Assembly (NCBI GenBank): GCA_963920765.1
Contig: OY987243.1
Coordinates: forward strand, 24,175,419 to 24,239,418
Direction of reading: 5' to 3'
DNA from: Ulota crispa
Lineage: Eukaryota > Streptophyta > Bryopsida > Orthotrichales > Orthotrichaceae
Length of the DNA stretch: 64,000 nt
Part shown: piece by piece, positions 58,295 through 64,000 of the stretch
Numbering within the stretch: the first letter of the stretch is position 1
How the letters are laid out: each line of letters opens with the position of its first letter
Made by a program: the position numbers and the translations under genes
Notes under the pieces: generated by a model
The model's database searches: none
Seen by the model: the letters and a program-made list of their open reading frames with translations, nothing else
What the model was told of the DNA's origin: nothing

Positions 58295-61200
58295 TCACTT
58301 GCATGCTGTGAGCATGGAGTTCACTACGTGTGTGACAAGTCGCATTTGGTTCGATAGGTCTCCAGGTCCTGCGATGTTGGTCTGCCGCTGCAGGTTTGAA
58401 AGCACTTGCTCCAAGATACTACGAACATGGCCAGCCACTGTGGGATCCTTGGGATTCAAGGACAACACGGCCTCCTGGATCCATCTCAGTTTGCCTTTTG
58501 TATCCTTCTCGATTTCAACGCCTAACTGTTGTATGAGAGAAAGCAAGACATTCTGACCAAGTGGCAATGGCGATCTTTGGAACACCACCATAGGATCGAT
58601 CTGCAAACATCACAAACAAAAAAGCGGAAAAGATAAGTATAGCGTGGTATGAGCTCATAAGACCATGGTTCGAACTGCAATTGATGCGATGCCCAAGCGA
58701 GCCACAATTAATATCTCAGGATGATTTTACTAGTATCAGATCAACGAGTCAATAGAATAGTCAGAAAGCTCTCAGTTTTCGTCATCAAAAATTGAACAGG
58801 GCTCTATTCCAGAGAGAACCAGAATCTTATCAAATTGCTGGAGAGGAATTTAGGTTGATGAACCAAGAACCACGTCACGTCTCTGTGCCCAGGTACTAAA
58901 TGACCGCCCAGGCGTTCCTAGTTGGGCTGGTTCACTAAAACATCAATAGACCAAAGCTCATGCAGAGAAAATATTAAGTCTCATAATAACCCGCTCTCGG
59001 TAGCTAAAAAAATAAATTTATGGCAAAAATTCTCCGCTTGTCAAGTGCGTCTGAGTTTACCATGCGACACCTACCACAGCACATCTGAAAGCAGGAAGGT
59101 CAACACATCTAGAATTCCAGAGAAAGTCCCGATCAAATGTTGCCTGAAATGACTGTATTACCTGGTTGCAAAGCCAGGCGACCAAATCAACGTCATCAGC
59201 AGATAAAGCCATATGAAAAGCCTCCTCAAGCTTGTCCTCTTTGAGGAACTTCGTCAGCTTCACTGTTGGATCTATTGTTTCCTCAACATGCTGCAGAGAA
59301 AGAATCTGCACAACAAACACAAAAAAACTCAACGCATTAGCAGTACAGACTAGACCGTTTTGCAGAGTCAGATGACATTCACAAGCACCGGTATAGATAA
59401 ACTCATCTGAATGTCCTTCCAAATCAAAGCAATAGGATCGGCAATGCAGTAGTAAAAAAACAGGTCGTTTCCGAAGTATATGTGTACCTTATCTAGGAAG
59501 GCGGTGGATTCACTGCGATTGGATCCGACCACTGTGCCAAGACTAGAAGTCTCTACCAGTGCCGCAAGTCTCTTGTTGCTTTCTGCCAAATCTCCCTTCA
59601 ATGATTGAGCAAGCGTTACAGCTGACATAACTGTGTCCTGTAGTCATCAAACACATGACGGTTAAAAAAAAGTAGCCACACCCCATCTTGAGGGTCTTAT
59701 TCAGTTAGCTTAAGTGAGGACCCACACATAAATGCAAAGACAACATCGTACTGACGGTAGAGCTACACAGGGAGGAAGACTGCAAGAGCGCTTCGCAACT
59801 GACCTGCAAAGTTGAGGCAAGAGGAGAATGCGTTGAAGAGAACTGTTGCTGCGCAATCACGACATGCTCCTCCATGCCACGTTTGAATACAGAATCTACA
59901 TGCTCGAACATGTTGCGGCAGGAGAGCTCGAATGTTGGGATTATGTATCCCTCGAAAGAGCTTCGGATCGCATCCTGTTACCACATACCAAATGACACCC
60001 ACTGATTCCGTGAAAAAATGACCCAAGCTAATGTAGTAGCTTACAGCCAAAAACTGCATGGCGTCATCACCCTAAAACAACGACAGGCCAAATGCATGTG
60101 AATTGATGACATACCTGCAGTGCCTGTTTACCCACAGTCTGAAATTGATTCTGCAATTGTCTTGAAATTGAAACTTCCAGCTTCGTAAGAATTAACTTCT
60201 CCAGCTGAGGCATAAGTTTATCGGTGATGCCCTTCTGCATAACCAATCCAAATAAACCCATTACAATCAATCCAACACTTTCTACGGACAAAATCAACAA
60301 ATTGTCTTCTTGTGATCTCCAGCCATAAACTTCAACAAAAAAAACTGTGAGTCAGGGTGGTTAACGATGCAAAAGCACATCCGCAAATACAGCAAAACGT
60401 TCTTCTTGCAATTCAAATGATTCCGTGCCATCTTGAACCAGTGAAGCCATGATTTAGGGCTTGTACCTGAAAAGATTCGTTTATGCCTGTGGATATAGCC
60501 TTCTGTATAGGAGGTAGAATAGCCTGGCTGATTGTAGGTATTAGAGCAAGGAACTCCTTCTTCATGCCACGCTCTATCACGGCTGGCATCTCCTTGTTGA
60601 AGAAATTGTTCAGAAGCGTGGTGATTTGTTGCAACCTCTCTTTTTCTACCTTCTCCCTCTTCGCATTCTCCTCGGCCAATCGTGCCCACATGGCATCTAC
60701 GTGAGCTTTCAGAACCTTCTCCATTCGCTGTCCCATAGCCACTGCTCACGAACAAAGGTGATGATATTTAGTCAAACATCTGGAAATAAAGGTGAAACCT
60801 CGAAGAACCCCTTATATAAGAAAAATGAATATGCTCGACATCATTGTCCTCAGAAATTTCAAACTCACTTAAAGTACCATCGGTTGTGTTCATGTACCTT
60901 CCAAGCGTTTCCCTTCCTTCGCAACTGGAACGGACACCATCACTGTCATCTGCTTTTGCAACTCCGCCTGCATGTTGACCAACTGAACCAACCCTCCAAC
61001 AGACAGTCAATGTCACAGCTATGCACTTACGGATGACAAAAGGAACCCAAGATTGCTGATAGAGTGGCCACGATCTGAAAGCAGATGGATGTCAATTTAA
61101 GATAAGAAATTCACAAATAAAATAGCGAGTCATGTACTGGACTGATATTTAATATGCAAAGCATCAAACCTTATAACTTCAGGTTGAGAAATTAAGTGTA

Positions 61201-63625
61201 CCAAAGACGTAACATATACAAAACACCCAGAAGCCATACGAAAAGCAAAGAGCCTTTGAAAATTGGAGTAAGAAATCAAGTACCTGATTCAAAGATTCTT
61301 GCATCAACGCAACCTGACCCGCCAACCCTGTTTCCGCGGAACCTGAGTTCCAGCTGCCAGTTGCCTGGTTTTCTGACACTATCACAGGGCTCAAAGTAGA
61401 AGGGACTGGCAACAAAGCAGATGCTGGTGGAATTATCGTTCCACCGCTGGTTTTGTTCTTGTTCTTCCTCTGCTTGCTCACCTGGGACGACGCGGCTGAT
61501 TCGCTACCCATATCACCCAACTGAGCATTTCTCTCTCGAGAATGATCCAGCCCGTCGTCAGCACTTGCATCCATCAACCCCTCGTCATCCGGGGAGTTGA
61601 AATCTGAATGACCGTATTCTGGCGAACCATACTCTTGCAATGGAGGTCCATCCACTTGGCTCAACATTTCCTGCTCGTTGGCCTCAAAGTGGGACGCATG
61701 CAAATCCTTGCTTGCTTCTGACTCTCTAGAAGCATTTGACTTTCCGCCGGGTGGCATTGGAAAACTAACCGACTCTAACTGCGCTGTCTCGATCTCTGCT
61801 CCAACTCGTGTATCCAGAGCCCCTGAACTATCCACCTCCGTATTTGTTGATCCTCCGTGTGCTGGCCTTGATCCATCGACGAGGGACATCAGTTCTTTAG
61901 GAGTGATCAGATGGTGATTTTGAGCATTTCGTACGCCTGTAGAAAATGTATTGAATGCCCCTCGCTGCTCCTCGTCCTCAATTGAGCTGTGCATCTCAGA
62001 ATCGATACTAGTAAAGGAGGAAATGATGTCCAAGGCAGCTGTACCAGGCTGCATGGGCGCTTCCATCATCCCAGATTCTCCCCGACTCTCTGATTGCAAC
62101 CTTCTAAACCCAGAGGAAGCACTCAAATTGTCCCTGTAGTCAACTTCCTTTTCAAAGCTACCAGACGCTTGCCGACCCAAACCGGTATTCCGCACCTTGA
62201 CGTTGCTGGACTCGTCTGTTGTCCCTACGGGTTCGCGTCGCAGCCCACCAGGGCTATAATTCAAGTCTGCCCTCTGTCTACTCCCTTCCATATTCTCACC
62301 ATTGCTTGCCAAGACGCCGGCTGACACGGGAACATGCCGCTGATCCGCGCTCTTTGATGGGCTTCTCGGCCGTGAAAGAATCTTCAAAGGGGGTACGTGA
62401 ACCTGTTCCAGGTTTGCAACCTTTTCAGCTTCGTACTTTGACGGTAACTTGTCACCTTGGGGAGATAGGATTTGCCCTTTTGGTACCCCTGTTTGTGTGA
62501 AGTTAGAAATTGCGGATCCAGAATTCTTGGTATCCTCTAAATTCTCTGCAATTTCTGTGGCACTTAGCTTGGTGGAAGCTATCAGCTTGGCCATCTCAGT
62601 TGTCGGCTGAGGTTGACCCCCATCCAACAGATTTTCAAACCCCGCTGTTACTCGTTCGTAACCTGGCGGAACGTTGGGAGCTGAGCCTGGTACAGTTCCA
62701 CCGTCGTTCAGTGGTGAATTGACGTTGGGCGCTATCTTCTCCAAAGAGGCTTGAGGAGTTGGTACAGGACTGGATGTTACCACCTTCACAGCTAATTTGT
62801 CAATCACCGGAGAAGCCTGCTTGATAAGTTTCTCGGCAGACATCGGCAGACATTGCGATACAAGTAACGAGTACTGCTGAATGGCTGCTGTTTGCACACA
62901 ATAAATCTGTACTGCTGCTCCTGGACCCCCTTCGGAACCGCGTTGCTCCTTCACAGTCAAGCTTAGAATCGGAATAGTCACAGAAAATTCAGCGAGATAG
63001 TTAATTTGAGCTCTTTCCGGTCGAGATCCAAACTGCACATGAAGCACATATATGGCGTTCTTCTTTGCATTCGCCACCACAATCAAGTTGGCTTGGGGAG
63101 CCACAGCCACCTGGTTGAAAAAGGCATTGTCCACGTCATCTCCGGCAGCGGAGCTCTGAAATTCCACGGTCTGGATGCACTCCCACAAGACATGGCTTCC
63201 AGACTTCGAGGGTGACGCGCTTTCTTCAGGAGCCCACAATTTCAACTCCCGATTCATCGGATATCCCTGCCAACACACAACAACGTAACTCTTTTCAGTT
63301 AGTCTATTAGAACCAAGTGATACTTTTATATCTATCCCTTCAATTCTCTCAGAAACTAGCCAGAATTAATCCCCTCTATGCGCCGCGCTCACTCCAAAAG
63401 CAATCTACTTAACAGCGAGTTCCTATCCACAAACACAAGGCCGACAACCAATGGTTAAGCCACCAAAGAACAATGCTGAAAAGATCATGTACATACCGCA
63501 GTGAGCAGAATTGAGTGCTCGGGAAACCCTGGGGCAGACAAGAAGGCAACAGCACCAACAATATCTCCCACGTGTGGAGCGAAGGAGGACAAATAAGCAG
63601 ATTTATTCTGCCCCCATACTCGCAC
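58295..63625 (-). CDS. VCS: VARICOSE / EDC4-like mRNA-decapping scaffold (partial, open at right edge)
   Basis: Nine exons (- strand) join in phase to the last 1120 aa: 63497-63625, 61284-63266, 60898-60982, 60467-60741, 60115-60234, 59804-59974, 59488-59637, 59162-59305, 58295-58600. The first begins VRVWGQ, the end of a WD40 blade; the rest of the WD40 domain must lie beyond 64000. A 661-codon exon follows: conserved start (GYPMNRELKLW, FFNQVAVAPQANLIVVANAKKNAIYVLH), then a long Ser/Gly/Pro-rich disordered linker. Next come coiled-coil helices (about in-window 700-860: LVNMQAELQKQM, VAKEGKRLEVAMGQRMEKV). The C-terminal alpha-helical domain ends LVTHVVNSMLTACK, matching Arabidopsis VCS (NSMLMGCK). 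Known role: scaffold linking DCP2 and DCP1 in cytoplasmic P-bodies. 59162-59305 carries DPTVKLTKFLKEDKLEEAF, a family hallmark. Confidence 0.95.
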
Positions 63626-64000
63626 CTATCAAAATCAACGGCACAAGTCCATTAATCGACAGTGAATGCAGAACGGTTAGGAATACCTGAAACTGCATCT
63701 GCTTCTCCTGGACAACCAAACTCTATGAAATGTTCGTCAACATGATCAAGGGACAGACGATTCAAAGGTCATACGGAGACTCTATAATTCACAAATATCT
63801 TCTACATACATCACACTCAGTCAATCCAGGAAAATGCTTGCCCGACATATTATATGGACATACTGGTTGTTCTGGACGATTGCCTTGCGCTGGATACAAT
63901 TAGGGTGCAGGGAGAATGCACGGCATCAGTTGCAACACTCAGGCTCTCAACCCTACTAAGCAACAAAGTACAACAATAAAGGGAAATGCCAAAGTCAAAG
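63626..64000 (-). other. Intron of the VARICOSE-like gene running off the window
   Basis: The next upstream exon should end with the preceding WD40 blade (a 'S-x-S-x-D-G' type end) in phase 0. I see no such sequence before 64000. A short piece at about 63690-63720 has splice-like borders but does not encode the expected motif. Confidence 0.5.

Noticed and set aside
61021-61075. Possible extra exon in the VARICOSE-like gene (IVATLSAILGSFCHP, GTAAGT donor)
   Set aside because: Its phase does not fit the next exon, whereas joining 61284 directly to 60982 keeps the frame and matches the family sequence (LNQ-LVNMQAELQKQM).
63690-63720. Possible micro-exon EKQMQFQ before the last visible WD40 exon
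   Set aside because: It does not encode the expected end of a WD40 blade. More likely intron sequence.

Overview
This window is nuclear DNA from a green plant. Two of its genes are plant-type: a CBM48 plus four-CBS SnRK1 subunit of the AKIN-betagamma (SNF4) type, and a VARICOSE-type EDC4 decapping scaffold. Genes have many short exons with GT-AG introns. Most intergenic DNA is AT-rich and full of short DNA transposons with inverted ends. I see no protein-coding transposase, no LTR element that I can support, and no bacterial or organellar genes. I cannot name the species; a non-flowering land plant is my guess, not a result.

Five host genes lie in GC-richer islands. On the + strand: a CCCH/RING splicing factor of the CWC24/RNF113 type (6552-8616, 3 exons, 324 aa) and an intronless MOS11/CIP29-like mRNA-export protein (29445-30059, 204 aa). 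On the - strand: a G-tract (qRRM) RNA-binding protein (about 19646-14881, 11 or 12 exons), the SnRK1 betagamma subunit (42856-35897, 13 exons, 502 aa), and the C-terminal three quarters of VARICOSE/EDC4 (63625-58295, 9 exons in view, open at the right edge). Every exon joint given was checked for phase. Four of the five products act on RNA (splicing, RNA binding, export, decapping); the fifth is an energy-sensing kinase subunit. Nothing suggests co-regulation.

The rest is a dense transposon mosaic. The main family has twelve elements of 0.6-1.8 kb (1667-2520, 3339-5126, 8948-9976, 10040-10774, 11944-12581, 12755-13411, 13735-14478, 22663-24256, 25486-26407, 43481-44379, 48528-49257, 56140-57062). 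They typically begin CCCCTAAA and end TTTAGGGG, and sit between TTAA tetranucleotides. A related repeat at 28195 shows an unoccupied site with one TTAA. TTAA target plus CC(C)-starting ends is the signature of the piggyBac superfamily, which would be unusual in a plant. This is the most interesting signal here.

Other layers: hAT-like elements with exact 8-bp target duplications (22796-23736, 46968-47770, 54153-55468), a CACTA-type miniature element inside one of them, Mutator-like miniature elements with 9-10 bp duplications (five copies), PIF/Harbinger-like ones with TAA/TTA duplications, a TA-flanked one, and a run of three long foldback hairpins (44.46-47.98 kb) sharing a conserved loop. 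Two inverted copies of one miniature element flank the last large exon of the qRRM gene, and one appears to supply its stop codon or splice donor.
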